The position numbers and the translations under genes are program-made. This document shows, in pieces, positions 8,793-17,532 of a DNA stretch of 64,000 nucleotides. The stretch is from Cyanobacteriota bacterium (GTDB lineage Bacteria > Cyanobacteriota > Vampirovibrionia > Vampirovibrionales > Vampirovibrionaceae): positions 194,197 to 258,196 of the forward strand of contig JAIEMW010000001.1 of NCBI GenBank assembly GCA_019751815.1. The letters are read 5' to 3'. Positions within the stretch are counted from its first letter, which is position 1. Each line of letters opens with the position of its first letter. The notes beneath the pieces are model-generated. The model did no database searches. It saw only the letters and a program-made list of their open reading frames with translations, and was not told the DNA's origin.

Positions 8793-10201
8793 GGGCTATT
8801 GTCCACATGTTCACCCAGCAGTGACCAGGCGGTTGTTTCAAGCACTTTAACGTTCACACAGCGGCCTAACAGCTCATCTTCAGAAAATGGGCTGTCAAAA
8901 TTGACCACCTTGTTGTTGCGTGTCCGTCCGGTGAGTCTGTTTTCGTTGCGTTTGCTTTTGCCTTCAACCAACACTTCAACCGTTTGCCCCAGCAATTGGG
9001 TATTTTTGCTTTCAGCAATGCGTTTTACTTCTGCATTCAGTCGCTGGAGCCTGTCTTGTTTCACATCATCCGGGATAACCCCTTCACCGCGCTCTTCCCA
9101 AATGCCTGCGGGTGTTTGTTTGCGTGGGGAATAGGCTGCTACATTAACCAAAACCATCTGTGCCCGCTCGATCGCTTCTAAAGAGCGTTGAAATTGTTCC
9201 TCCGTTTCTCCAGGAAACCCAACGATGAAATCCCCAGAAATGGAGACTCCCGGGATGCGCTCGTAAAGTTTATCCACCAGGGCAAAGTATTCCTCTCGTG
9301 TGTAGCCCCGGCGCATGCGCTCTAAAATAGTGTTATCTCCGGATTGCATCGGAATATGGATGTATTCCATCACCTTGGGCAGCGAGGCAACCGCATCGAT
9401 AATCTTGTCCGATAAATCCAGCGGGTGAGAGGTCATAAACCTTATGCGCTCTAGCTGAGGGATTTCATTGAGCTCATAAAGCAGTTCTGCCAGACCGTAG
9501 TCTTTGTTTTTGACTTCTCTGTCTTTAAAATCCTTGCCGTAGGCATCCACGGTTTGGCCCAACAGAGTGACTTCTTTAAACCCCATCGAAGCCAGCTCAT
9601 TCACTTCGCGCAGAATCGATTCGGGCTCTCGGCTGATTTGTCGGCCCCGGGTATAGGGCACCACGCAGTAGGTACAAAAATAATCGCAGCCCTCAATGAT
9701 GCTGACCCAGGCCAGAATATCACTTTCACGCCGAGGGGTAATATCGCTCACATAGTCAAAGGTGTTTCGCTCTTTCTGGCGGTCAACTGCCAGCAGATTA
9801 TGCTCACCGGCAAAGGCTTGATTCACCAAATCCGGCAGTTGGTGAATATTCTGGGTGCCTATCACAATGTCGACGTAGGGAGCCCGGTTAAATACGCCGT
9901 CTTTGGTTTGCTGAGAGACACAGCCAGTCATCGCAATTTTCAGACCCGGGCGCGAACGTTTCAACTTTTTCCACCGGCCCAGGTAGCTATAGGCTTTGTC
10001 TTCAGCCGAGCCTCTGATTTGGCATGTATTAATCACCAGGAGATCGGCATCTCTCTCACTCTCAGCCAGTTCAAATCCTTGTTGATTGAGTAAACCCAGC
10101 ATCAGCTCACTGTCAGATTTATTCATCTGGCAGCCGAGTGTCTCGAAGAAGACCTTCTTGCCTGATAGCGGGGCTGGTTTTTGGGTGAGATGAGAGGACA
10201 C
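8789..10201 (-). CDS. miaB: tRNA-2-methylthio-N6-dimethylallyladenosine synthase MiaB
   Basis: MiaB is a radical-SAM methylthiotransferase that modifies adenosine 37 of tRNAs reading UNN codons. The N-terminal UPF0004 domain has 'FFETLGCQMNKSDSE'. The radical SAM triad is 'CDYFCTYC' followed by 'VPYTRGRQISR', and the TRAM domain is C-terminal ('VLVEGKSKRNENRLTGRT'). The frame stays open upstream to TTG at 10241-10243. I prefer GTG at 10199-10201, because that puts 17 residues before the conserved FFETLGC block and leaves the inverted repeat at 10234-10323 in the leader rather than in the coding region. No clear ribosome-binding site decides this. It is coupled to folK downstream. Confidence 0.92.
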   Translation of the reverse strand: MSSHLTQKPAPLSGKKVFFETLGCQMNKSDSELMLGLLNQQGFELAESERDADLLVINTCQIRGSAEDKAYSYLGRWKKLKRSRPGLKIAMTGCVSQQTKDGVFNRAPYVDIVIGTQNIHQLPDLVNQAFAGEHNLLAVDRQKERNTFDYVSDITPRRESDILAWVSIIEGCDYFCTYCVVPYTRGRQISREPESILREVNELASMGFKEVTLLGQTVDAYGKDFKDREVKNKDYGLAELLYELNEIPQLERIRFMTSHPLDLSDKIIDAVASLPKVMEYIHIPMQSGDNTILERMRRGYTREEYFALVDKLYERIPGVSISGDFIVGFPGETEEQFQRSLEAIERAQMVLVNVAAYSPRKQTPAGIWEERGEGVIPDDVKQDRLQRLNAEVKRIAESKNTQLLGQTVEVLVEGKSKRNENRLTGRTRNNKVVNFDSPFSEDELLGRCVNVKVLETTAWSLLGEHVDNSP

Positions 10202-10233
10202 GTAAGGGATTCCATTTTTTTCACACAAGGGTA

Positions 10234-10323
10234 ACAAAAACAAAACAGGGGCTCAATTGATAAGCGCCCGAATAAATCCTGCTAAATCTGACAATTATAG
10301 ACTGGGCCCTGTTTTGTTTTTGT
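10234..10323. repeat. 17-bp perfect inverted repeat in the miaB leader
   Basis: The arm at 10234-10250 (ACAAAAACAAAACAGGG) is the exact reverse complement of 10307-10323, separated by 56 bases. It lies between the divergent miaB and the unknown gene at 10483, on the miaB 5' side. It could fold in the miaB leader RNA, bind a regulator, or mark the ends of a small excised or degenerate element. Confidence 0.7.
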
Positions 10324-10482
10324 ATGTTGTTTCTTTTCTGATGATGAATGGCAGCGCTTGCACTTGACAAGTAAGTCCGGCCAAACGAGGATAATCTCTC
10401 GTGTGTGTGAAAAATGTTCTAGAAAAATGTTCTGAAAAATATTCTATGGATTCAAAATTTAAATATTTCAAATATTTCAAAT

Positions 10483-11262
10483 ATGTTGATTAAAGACATG
10501 AATAGACTCAGTTTGCCTTCCGCTCAAACGAGAAGACAGCCTCGTTTCGAGGGGCTCAGAATCTCTAACTCAGGAAATGTTCCCCCTGGAGACCAACTGG
10601 GCATGGACGCGGTTTTGTTCAGCTATGCCCGCAGGTCCGTGATGACCTACGATCAGCAAAAAAAAGAGCGGGATACCCTATTAAAGACCGTTCTCTTTGT
10701 CTTAGGACACAATCAAATCATTCGCGGTTGGGATGTGTTGGAAGTGATCAATGCGGCCCAACAGCACCGACAACTGGATTACCGGGCACAACAAATGGGG
10801 TATGACCTACAAACACCGGGCTGGAAAAAATGGTTTCCCCGGCTTTACCCCCCGCCGACCCCTCCCGAAGGGCTCACAGTTACGGATATTATGGGCCGGT
10901 TAATCGGCAGTGATGAGTCTGCTTATGAGGCAGCCAGTGTGGACCATCTGGAAAAACTAGAGCGCTGGATGGTTGATATGTACGCCGTCAGCCTTCTCCA
11001 ATTGCCTTTTGATCCACTGCAAGACGGACTGCCTGAACAGCGACAATATCGATGGTTTGTGAGTGAAAGTGTCCCGAATATGCTGGAAAATCAAGCCCGC
11101 CTGACAGGTCGAGTTTCCGGCGCTCAATCGGACGGTGTCTTGTTCACGATTCGACCAGAGCATCAAGAAGAAGCTAAAGCTGACACTTCCCCTTTGCAAC
11201 TGGTGAAACCACCCGATGAGCCAGACAGCACTCGCGACCGGTTTCGATTTCCAGGAGCCTAG
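10483..11262 (+). CDS. Unknown protein with disordered basic N terminus
   Basis: I do not recognise this 259-residue protein. The first 35 residues are polar and basic with a PRFEG motif near residue 23, a leader type seen on other proteins in this window. The middle (about residues 55-160) is predicted helical, with 'WDVLEVINAAQQ' and a proline-rich 'PRLYPPPTPPEG' linker before a second helical part ('LEKLERWMVDMYAVSLLQL'). The C-terminal 50 residues are polar and probably flexible. No membrane span, signal peptide or catalytic motif is seen. ATG at 10498 is an equally good start. Its stop overlaps that of the convergent YkgJ-type gene by four bases. Confidence 0.55.
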   Translation: MLIKDMNRLSLPSAQTRRQPRFEGLRISNSGNVPPGDQLGMDAVLFSYARRSVMTYDQQKKERDTLLKTVLFVLGHNQIIRGWDVLEVINAAQQHRQLDYRAQQMGYDLQTPGWKKWFPRLYPPPTPPEGLTVTDIMGRLIGSDESAYEAASVDHLEKLERWMVDMYAVSLLQLPFDPLQDGLPEQRQYRWFVSESVPNMLENQARLTGRVSGAQSDGVLFTIRPEHQEEAKADTSPLQLVKPPDEPDSTRDRFRFPGA

Positions 11263-11831
11263 TTTTCTGTTTCCTGATTCACGGGTGCCTGATTAAACTC
11301 GTGCTCTAACAGGGTTTGTATTAAGAACATCGGAGAGGGCTCTCCTTCAGGGAGTTCAGGGCCTCCCATTTCATGCAGGTACAAGCGGCTGAGTAGCTGG
11401 GTGTTTTCTGTCAGCGCGGTCTTGTTAAAGCATTTGGCGGAAAACAAATCATCCCGTGCTTCCGTAAAATTCAGCTCGCATGTGGCAATGGACTGACCGT
11501 CTGAGACCGGAAACCCAAAAATTCGGCACAGAATTGGCCGGCTTTCGTAGATACTACAGGCTCCGTCAACCAACAAGGGGCACAAGGGCGCATTGGGATC
11601 CTGAATATTGACGCGAATCTGCTCTCTAGTGTCTGCAGGAAGCCCGGCCACTGCTTCTCGAAGGACGTGGGCTTCAATCAGACTGATATGAAAGTTGTTC
11701 TCACAGCAACTAAAACAGCCCCGCTTACATTGCATCTGGCTTTTATACAGTTCCCAAGCTTCTGCAATCAGCTGATCAAGCTTGTCTCGAAAGCCAAGAT
11801 AGAGCCCAATGCTTTCAGAGGAGACCTTCAT
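11259..11831 (-). CDS. YkgJ-family cysteine-cluster protein (second copy)
   Basis: The 190-residue protein has the family's two cysteine groups: 'CKRGCFSCC' near residue 36 and 'CPLLVDGACSIYESRPILCR' near residues 85-105, with 'FPVSDG' after them. These are the likely ligands of a metal or Fe-S centre. The function in the family is not established. The short N-terminal helix and lack of signal peptide suggest a cytoplasmic protein. It sits 14 bases downstream of the coiled-coil gene and probably shares its transcript with coaD. It is smaller than, and clearly diverged from, the copy at 2015-2746. Confidence 0.75.
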   Translation of the reverse strand: MKVSSESIGLYLGFRDKLDQLIAEAWELYKSQMQCKRGCFSCCENNFHISLIEAHVLREAVAGLPADTREQIRVNIQDPNAPLCPLLVDGACSIYESRPILCRIFGFPVSDGQSIATCELNFTEARDDLFSAKCFNKTALTENTQLLSRLYLHEMGGPELPEGEPSPMFLIQTLLEHEFNQAPVNQETEN

Positions 11832-11845
11832 CGCATTAGGAACGA

Positions 11846-12604
11846 TTAGTCATGCTGTATGCTGGCCAGTTGTGGACTCTGTTGAGGATTTCCAGAAGAT
11901 CCAGAAGAAGACGGTGACAGCCCTGCTTGGATGACACTGGCGCTGTGTGAGACCACGCCACTGCGTCCGGAAGATTGGGCCAGCTGCTGAATCACTTCGG
12001 CGCGAGAGCGCTTGAGGTGTTTCTGACCGTTTCTGATCACGCCGAGAAACTCGGTGGTGCTTTTTTCCAGACTGGAGAGGACGGTTTCCGCATAGCGATC
12101 GGCACCTTCTTTGACGTTGCGAGCTTCTTCATAGCTTCTGGATTTAAGCTCTTCCGTATCTTCAAAGGTCTTTTTCCGCATGGTTTCTAGTTCACCCATC
12201 ACCTGTTGGCGAATCCGTTCGGCTTCAGTGTGGACCGCATGCATCAATTCGGATTCACTCAGCAAGTTTTCGGCCTGTCGTTTGGCGTCTTCCACAATTT
12301 GAACAGCCTTGCGCTGGGCATCAGCCACAATGTCTTCTTGCCGGGCAACAATTAACTGGGCTTCGCGAATTTCATCGGGCAGGCTTTCCCGGATTCTATC
12401 CAAAAGAGGGACCAGCTTATCCCCGTGAACCACGGTCCAGGGGGTGAGTGGGATACCCATACCGGCCAAAATCAAATCTTCCATCCGCTCAATCATTTTG
12501 GCAAACGCATTGACGGTGCGCTCCCCCTTGTGAACTCGGTGGTCTTGTTCCCCGCGGTATTGGGTTTTAACGTATGGTTCGTGTGCGTATGGATCGTGAT
12601 TCAT
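11846..12604 (-). CDS. Coiled-coil protein, DivIVA/ATPase-b-subunit-like
   Basis: This 252-residue protein is dominated by a long alpha-helical coiled coil (about residues 75-205) rich in Glu, Arg, Ala and Gln, with 'ARQEDIVADAQRKAVQIVEDAKRQAENLL'-type heptads. It begins with a short polar tail and 'RTVNAFAKMIERMEDLI...GIPLTPWTVV' before the coil, and ends with a Ser/Gly/Gln-rich tail. Proteins like this next to coaD occur in other bacteria and are annotated as DivIVA-like or as ATP-synthase b-like. The position downstream of coaD supports the first. A role in cell division or polar organisation is possible but inferred. No membrane span is visible. Confidence 0.65.
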   Translation of the reverse strand: MNHDPYAHEPYVKTQYRGEQDHRVHKGERTVNAFAKMIERMEDLILAGMGIPLTPWTVVHGDKLVPLLDRIRESLPDEIREAQLIVARQEDIVADAQRKAVQIVEDAKRQAENLLSESELMHAVHTEAERIRQQVMGELETMRKKTFEDTEELKSRSYEEARNVKEGADRYAETVLSSLEKSTTEFLGVIRNGQKHLKRSRAEVIQQLAQSSGRSGVVSHSASVIQAGLSPSSSGSSGNPQQSPQLASIQHD

Positions 12605-12663
12605 AATGGTGGCATCCTTCCCCTTTGGTTGGTTTTATCAATGTATTTCTCTAGATAGTATTG

Positions 12664-13155
12664 CTAGTCTTCTAAGTTATTCAGTTTGAATTCCAGATGA
12701 CGAAAGACTTCTGACGGAACCAGTCTGGAGACATCGCCTCCCAGAGAGGAGACTTCTTTCACCAGAGACGAAGAAAGGAACTGGTAGTCTAGTCCAGCCA
12801 TCATAAACATGGTTTCTATTTGTGGGTTTAGCATTTTGTTCATTTGAGACATCATAAATTCGTATTCAAAATCGGAGGTGGCTCGAAGGCCGCGGATTAA
12901 TACAGGGGCTTGGTGCTGCTGTGCAAAATTGACGATGAGTCCATCAAAAGGTTCGATTTCAACATTTTTCAGGTGGGCTAAACTGGCTTGGGCAAGGTCA
13001 ATTCGTTCGTCCAGGGTGAGATAGGTTTGCTTGTTGGGGCTTCGGACGATGGCCAGGATAACGCGACTGTATAGCCGGCTGGCCCTGGTCACTATATCGA
13101 CATGTCCCAGGGTGATCGGGTCAAAGGTCCCGGGATAAATTGCTGTTTGACTCAT
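12664..13155 (-). CDS. coaD: Phosphopantetheine adenylyltransferase (CoaD)
   Basis: CoaD joins 4'-phosphopantetheine to AMP from ATP, the penultimate step of coenzyme A synthesis. The 163-residue length is typical. The nucleotidyltransferase signature 'YPGTFDPITLGHVDIV' is at residues 7-22, with the T/HxGH active site. 'VLIRGLRATSDFEYE' gives the conserved Arg for substrate binding, and 'LSSSLVKEV' near residue 126 gives the ISSTxVRE-like loop. It is the first gene of a minus-strand group that continues with the coiled-coil and YkgJ genes. Confidence 0.95.
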   Translation of the reverse strand: MSQTAIYPGTFDPITLGHVDIVTRASRLYSRVILAIVRSPNKQTYLTLDERIDLAQASLAHLKNVEIEPFDGLIVNFAQQHQAPVLIRGLRATSDFEYEFMMSQMNKMLNPQIETMFMMAGLDYQFLSSSLVKEVSSLGGDVSRLVPSEVFRHLEFKLNNLED

Positions 13156-13606
13156 GCCGCTGTGAGGCCCACTTTTAGTTTAGGAAGTTTGTATTCAATG
13201 AGAATTACTACTGAGCTTAGTTTACTATGCAATCAGTTGAATAAACAACGACATGGGCCGGGACCCCTCGAAAAATTTAGAAAAATTTACGTCCCGAACT
13301 CCCAATGTAACAACGTGTAACAGCTTTGGCTCTCGACGCACACTTGGGGACATTCTTGATTGGGGTGGAGGTTTACTTATAAAACGCAAACAGAGATAAA
13401 AGCGAAAATCTATAGACAGTTGATATTACTGCGGTTTGTGTCATTGTCTCTTTAAGTGCTTTTCGCTGGGTCATCGTGTCTGTGTTTCTTGCGTGACTGT
13501 GTTATTAGCATGAGTCTGGATTTGCCCTTTCTAATGAGCAAGCATCGACATAGTAATCAATTTTTGGACGTGAGTTTGGTATGGGTTATTTGGGGGAAAC
13601 ACGCGA
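13156..13606. other. Intergenic region between coaD and the helicase
   Basis: This divergent 451-base stretch is AT-rich in parts and holds the helicase promoter candidate (13356-13383). It also has a short direct repeat, AAAAATTTA/AAAAATTTAC, near 13270-13290. One 37-codon frame at 13510-13623 overlaps the helicase start but has no coding support. I see no RNA gene. Confidence 0.5.
13356..13383 (+). promoter_or_regulatory. Candidate sigma-70 promoter for the helicase
   Basis: TTGATT (13356-13361), a 16-base spacer and TATAAA (13378-13383) match the -35/-10 pattern well. The predicted message would have a leader of about 215 bases before the helicase ATG. Confidence 0.4.
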
Positions 13607-15895
13607 ATGAATTCTATGAGTGAGATTGGACTGAGTAATATTGGGTTGAAACCCAGGACTGTTAAGCCAGAGGGCTTAAATTTTGGCAAAAATCCGATGT
13701 CGGTTTTTTCACAAACCTCTCAGACCTTAGACGATAAGTCTATTCGGCCGTATACCCCTCAGGTTCGGCTTCAAGTCCGTTTTGCTGGCGATGCGGCTAT
13801 CGCAGAACCTGATACATTAACCGACTTTCAAGCATCGCTGCCCTTTCCGTTAGATGAATTCCAAAAAGATGCGATTAAGGCGCTCACTCGCGGAGAAAGC
13901 GTGGTGGTGGCTGTGCCCACATCGGCCGGAAAAACGGTGGTGGCCGATTTTGCGATGTTTGATGTGATCCAGGCCACAAAAACAGGCAGTCGTTTGTTCT
14001 ACACTACGCCGCGCAAGGCGTTAACCAACGAGAAATACGAAGATTTTGTCAAAAAATATGGCGCGGATAATGTCGGGCTGATGACGGGCGACGCCACAAT
14101 CAACCCCAACGCGCCGATTATTTTGATGACCACCGAAGTGTATCGAAACATGATGTACGACCCATCGGGCAGCAGAAACGGGAAGCGCCTGGAAAAACTG
14201 GCTTACGTTGTTTTTGATGAATGTCACTTTATCAATGATGAGCACCGGGGACTGGTTTGGGAAGAATCGATGATGTACTCTCCACCAGGGGTCCAGCAAA
14301 TTCACCTCAGTGCGACCATTCGTAATGCCAAACAGTATACTGATTGGTTAAACCGGCTCCAAAAAGGCACGTTTACTTGGGTCCCAGGTCCAGGAAAAAC
14401 TGTGAAACGCCCAGTGCCTCTTACCTATCACTTTTTAAACTTGGCAAAGCGAGACTCTTCAGGGCATGATAAGCCGGCGGATCCAAGTGATCTCGATCCT
14501 GCCCGGGGAATTATCCCGATGCTGGACGATCAAGGAGCAAAAACCAAGCCCTTTAAACACGCTTTTAAAATAGCGCAGCAAAAGAATTACTTTGATCCCG
14601 TCTCAGCCGTCTCAATGCTGAATCGAAAACAGATGCTCCCAGCCATTCTATTTTGTTTCAGCCGACGTAAAACCGAAGAGATGGCCGAGAAAGTGGTTGA
14701 GCAGAATATAGAGCTGTTAAATCCCACGGAGCAGACCCGAATTGCCTCTATTTTAGGTCAATTCACCCAGATTTACCCCTGGCTCGAAGAACGCCCGATT
14801 TATGATTATGTGCAATCCGGCATTGGGATGCACCACGGGGGCATGTTGCCCGCCGAGAAAAAATTGGTGGAAGTCCTGATGAAAAAAGGGCTTCTCAAAG
14901 CCGTTTTTGCCACAGATACCCTGGCTGCTGGGATGAATGTGCCCGCTAAAACAGTGGTTGTTACTGGTTACAGGCGAAAAATGGACGGGGATACCGTTGA
15001 TTTATCTCAGTCTGACTTCCAGCAGATGACGGGCCGTGCTGGCCGCCGTGGGATGGATGTCAAGGGTAATGTGGTTCTAACCAGTCCCCCCGAAGAAATT
15101 GGTCAGGACGGCATGATGTCCTATGTGAAATCAGAGGCCAATCCGGTTGATAGCCACTTTGAGGTGAGAACGGGGATGGCTCTCAATCTTCTGGCTTCTC
15201 GCTCAGTCCCGGAGATAAAGTACTTGCTTGACCGTAGTTTCCGCCAATACCAGTTGGTAGGAGGCCATGTGGACGGTTGGACTGAAGGAAAAGCCAATAC
15301 ATCCGTACTGTCTACCCAATTTGATGAACTGAGAAAGCTGCTTCGCACTGAAGGCTTTTTAACCCAGCAAAATCAATTGACGCCTCTGGGCAAAATCGCA
15401 GCGGCGATCCATACGCCCAATCACATTTTTATTGCAAAAGGGATTCAAAGCGGTTTATTTAAAGCGCTGACCCCGGCCCAATTTGCTGCTGTGATTGCCT
15501 CCACTGTTTCTGGTAAAGATATGGACGGGTTGATGGCAGCGACTTCATCTGATCCCCAAGTACAGTCCGTGATTGAATCCTTGCAGACTGCGATTGATGC
15601 CTCTTTCTTGCCAAAATTTGACCCACTCAATGCCAGACCCTCTAATGGGATTCAGGAATGGGTGAGCGATGATGGTGACTGGAATAAGATTTTAGCGGAA
15701 GAATTTCCGGGAGATACTTTGGATGTCATTCGCAGAACAGCCAATGTGCTGCGAAGTATTGAAGAGGACGAGACGGTCAGAAAAAATTATTATGGTATTG
15801 CAAGCCTGGCAAAGCAAGCGGCCGATCGTTTATTACGAAGCCCGGTTCAGGAGCAAATTATGCCCTTGGTGCTAAAAGAGGATGGGGGAAAATAA
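13607..15895 (+). CDS. Ski2/HelY-type DEAD-box superfamily 2 helicase
   Basis: The 762-residue protein has an ATP-dependent RNA helicase core of the Ski2/Mtr4/HelY type. Motif I is PTSAGKT near residues 104-110, motif II is DECH near 204, motif III is SAT ('HLSATI'), and motif VI is 'QMTGRAGRRG' near 473. 'GMHHGGMLPAEKKLVE' and 'FATDTLAAGMNVPAK' are typical of the Ski2 group. The helical C-terminal third would be the ratchet-like domain. In bacteria such proteins occur mainly in cyanobacteria, actinobacteria and relatives; the substrate is uncertain. The first 80 residues are low-complexity with 'LNFGKNP' and 'VRFAGD', a leader type seen elsewhere here. GGGGGAAA precedes the ATG, and ATG 13616 is an alternative. 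Confidence 0.85.
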   Translation: MNSMSEIGLSNIGLKPRTVKPEGLNFGKNPMSVFSQTSQTLDDKSIRPYTPQVRLQVRFAGDAAIAEPDTLTDFQASLPFPLDEFQKDAIKALTRGESVVVAVPTSAGKTVVADFAMFDVIQATKTGSRLFYTTPRKALTNEKYEDFVKKYGADNVGLMTGDATINPNAPIILMTTEVYRNMMYDPSGSRNGKRLEKLAYVVFDECHFINDEHRGLVWEESMMYSPPGVQQIHLSATIRNAKQYTDWLNRLQKGTFTWVPGPGKTVKRPVPLTYHFLNLAKRDSSGHDKPADPSDLDPARGIIPMLDDQGAKTKPFKHAFKIAQQKNYFDPVSAVSMLNRKQMLPAILFCFSRRKTEEMAEKVVEQNIELLNPTEQTRIASILGQFTQIYPWLEERPIYDYVQSGIGMHHGGMLPAEKKLVEVLMKKGLLKAVFATDTLAAGMNVPAKTVVVTGYRRKMDGDTVDLSQSDFQQMTGRAGRRGMDVKGNVVLTSPPEEIGQDGMMSYVKSEANPVDSHFEVRTGMALNLLASRSVPEIKYLLDRSFRQYQLVGGHVDGWTEGKANTSVLSTQFDELRKLLRTEGFLTQQNQLTPLGKIAAAIHTPNHIFIAKGIQSGLFKALTPAQFAAVIASTVSGKDMDGLMAATSSDPQVQSVIESLQTAIDASFLPKFDPLNARPSNGIQEWVSDDGDWNKILAEEFPGDTLDVIRRTANVLRSIEEDETVRKNYYGIASLAKQAADRLLRSPVQEQIMPLVLKEDGGK

Positions 15896-15913
15896 TCACG
15901 GCGGGAATCCCCG

Positions 15914-15942
15914 TTGACACCCTCATTTATTGACGCTACCAT
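15914..15942 (+). promoter_or_regulatory. Candidate promoter of the rpmG-tRNA-secE-nusG group
   Basis: A perfect -35 box TTGACA (15914-15919) is followed after 17 bases by TACCAT (15937-15942). It lies just upstream of rpmG and is the best candidate for driving the translation-gene cluster. Confidence 0.45.
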
Positions 15943-15993
15943 AACGGTCTTTAGTGAATATTACTTAGAAATAAGGCTTAGGAACCAGCTCTT

Positions 15994-16155
15994 ATGGCCA
16001 AGAAAAAAGACAATATCATCACCATGGCCTGTGTGGATTGCCAGGAGCGTAACTACACGACCACGAAAAACAAAAAGAACGTGACCCAACGTTTAGAACT
16101 GCGCAAGTTTTGCCCACGCTGTGGGTCGCATGTCCAACACCGTGAGACAAAATAA
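15994..16155 (+). CDS. rpmG: 50S ribosomal protein L33
   Basis: The 53-residue protein starts [20 protein letters not shown]. The zinc-ribbon cysteines are present as CVDC and CPRC, together with the family's basic '[10 protein letters not shown]' and '[10 protein letters not shown]' blocks, so this is the C+ (zinc-binding) form of L33. A ribosome-binding site 'AAGGCTTAGGA' precedes the ATG. It is followed by tRNA-Trp, secE and nusG, the classical order in many bacteria. Confidence 0.93.
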   Translation: MAKKKDNIITMACVDCQERNYTTTKNKKNVTQRLELRKFCPRCGSHVQHRETK

Positions 16156-16176
16156 ACCCACTCTCTTGTGTGTTAT

Positions 16177-16248
16177 GCGTCCTTAGTTCAGTGGTAGAAC
16201 GTCGGTCTCCAAAACCGGATGTCGGGGGTTCAAGTCCTCCAGGGCGCG
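16177..16248 (+). tRNA. trnW: tRNA-Trp (anticodon CCA)
   Basis: A 72-nt cloverleaf can be drawn. The acceptor stem GCGTCCT pairs with AGGGCGC, including one G-U pair. The anticodon loop CTCCAAA places CCA at 34-36, and the T-arm GGGGGTTCAAGTCCTCC carries the invariant TTCAA. The 3' CCA is not encoded. Its position between rpmG and secE matches tRNA-Trp in many bacteria. Confidence 0.93.
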
Positions 16249-16297
16249 TACCCTTTTACCCTCTCTAGTCCTTGTCTGAGTTGTTTGCGAGATCCTG

Positions 16298-16609
16298 ATG
16301 GCCACCACGTCTAAAAACTCCCCAAAAGATTCGGTTAAAAAGCCAACTGGAGCTACTGTGTCGGCCACTTCTACAAAGCCCAAAGCAAATGCATCAGATT
16401 CAAACGCCTCGTTAACAGAAGCTATAGGCGGTTTTGCCCGTGGTGTTAAACAGGAATGGGGCAAAATCAGTTGGCCCACCTGGCCCCAAATTTGGGCACA
16501 AACAATCGTGGTATTGGTAATGGCCTCTGTGGTAAGCTTGGGTCTTTGGGCGGTTGATAATCTGATTCACTTGGTGATTCAACTCATTACCCCGCACGCC
16601 ATCAAGTAA
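16298..16609 (+). CDS. secE: Preprotein translocase subunit SecE
   Basis: SecE is the small essential clamp of the SecYEG translocon. This 103-residue version has a disordered Lys/Ser/Thr-rich first 45 residues, the conserved amphipathic segment 'GVKQEWGKISWPTW' near residues 49-62, and one C-terminal membrane span (about 68-92). The single-span form is the common type outside the enterobacteria. The nusG gene follows after 69 bases. Confidence 0.93.
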   Translation: MATTSKNSPKDSVKKPTGATVSATSTKPKANASDSNASLTEAIGGFARGVKQEWGKISWPTWPQIWAQTIVVLVMASVVSLGLWAVDNLIHLVIQLITPHAIK

Positions 16610-16678
16610 TTTTATCGTTTTTGCTCGTTCTCGTTTTTATTTGTTACTACCTCACACACTCGTAATGGAATTTTTTGC

Positions 16679-17509
16679 ATGAATATTGACGCTTTTACAG
16701 ATACAGACACAGGCATGGACACCGAAGTATCAGCAGAAATCACTTCTGACACTCTCGACACGCCTCCGATTGACGGGGACGACGACGAAAAGTCTGGGTC
16801 CAACAGCTTTCCGCAGCTGAAGAATGTGGCTGTTTCCAATAAGCGTGATAAATTAAGCTTTGACGAGTATGGGACAGGTCAAGGTTCCGTCGATACGTCT
16901 GTTGAAAAGCCCTTTGCCCCGCCCCCAGTGTATGAAAGTGCTTTGCCAGAAGGCAATGTCGAAGTGGTCAAAACCCCGGCCAAAAAAACAAAGCGGTGGT
17001 ATATTGTCCACACCTATTCGGGTCACGAGAACAAAGTCAAAGTGAATCTCGAGCGCCGGATTGAGTCGATGAATATGGGCGACAAGATTTTCCGGGTGGA
17101 AGTCCCCCAGAAGTCTGTCACCAAAATCAAGGACGGCAAACGCCAAGAGCGTGATGAGCGTATTTTCCCAGGCTATGTTCTGGTCGAAATGGTGATGGAT
17201 GATGATTCCTGGTACGTGGTTCGCCACACTCCTGGAGTTACCAAGTTTGTCGGTAGCGAGAAAAAGCCTATCCCCGCCAAAGATGCAGAAATTCGCCGGA
17301 TTCTGGTTCGTACCGGCCCTGCTCCCACCAAGATCGAGATCGATCTCAAAGTGGGTGAAACCGTGCGGATTATCAGCGGTCCGTTTGCTGAGTTTGAAGG
17401 GACTGTCACTGAAGTGCATCCCGAAAAAGAAAAACTCAAGGCCTCAGTCTCTATCTTTGGTAGAGAAACCCCTGTGGAGTTGGTGTTCAACCAAGTCCAG
17501 AAAGTATAA
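16679..17509 (+). CDS. nusG: Transcription termination/antitermination protein NusG, with long acidic extension
   Basis: NusG binds RNA polymerase and links it to ribosomes or Rho. The NGN domain begins at 'KRWYIVHTYSGHENKVK' near residue 105, with 'IFPGYVLVEMVMDDDSWYVVRHTPGV' near 160-185. The KOW domain starts at 'VGETVRIISGPFAEFEGTV' near 222. At 276 residues it is about 95 longer than typical bacterial NusG, because of an N-terminal region rich in Asp, Thr and Ser (residues 1-100) that looks disordered. A later in-frame ATG within the extension exists, but none lies close to the NGN domain. rplK follows after 78 bases. Confidence 0.93.
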   Translation: MNIDAFTDTDTGMDTEVSAEITSDTLDTPPIDGDDDEKSGSNSFPQLKNVAVSNKRDKLSFDEYGTGQGSVDTSVEKPFAPPPVYESALPEGNVEVVKTPAKKTKRWYIVHTYSGHENKVKVNLERRIESMNMGDKIFRVEVPQKSVTKIKDGKRQERDERIFPGYVLVEMVMDDDSWYVVRHTPGVTKFVGSEKKPIPAKDAEIRRILVRTGPAPTKIEIDLKVGETVRIISGPFAEFEGTVTEVHPEKEKLKASVSIFGRETPVELVFNQVQKV

Positions 17510-17532
17510 GCATTTATTTAAGGTGTCGTCAG

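Noticed and set aside
13240..13310. CCGGGACC...GTCCCG dyad in the coaD-helicase gap
   Set aside because: The pairing is short and interrupted, and no function is supported.
13510..13623. 37-codon frame ending inside the helicase start region
   Set aside because: It has no ribosome-binding site or recognisable peptide, and overlap with the helicase start alone is not evidence of translation.
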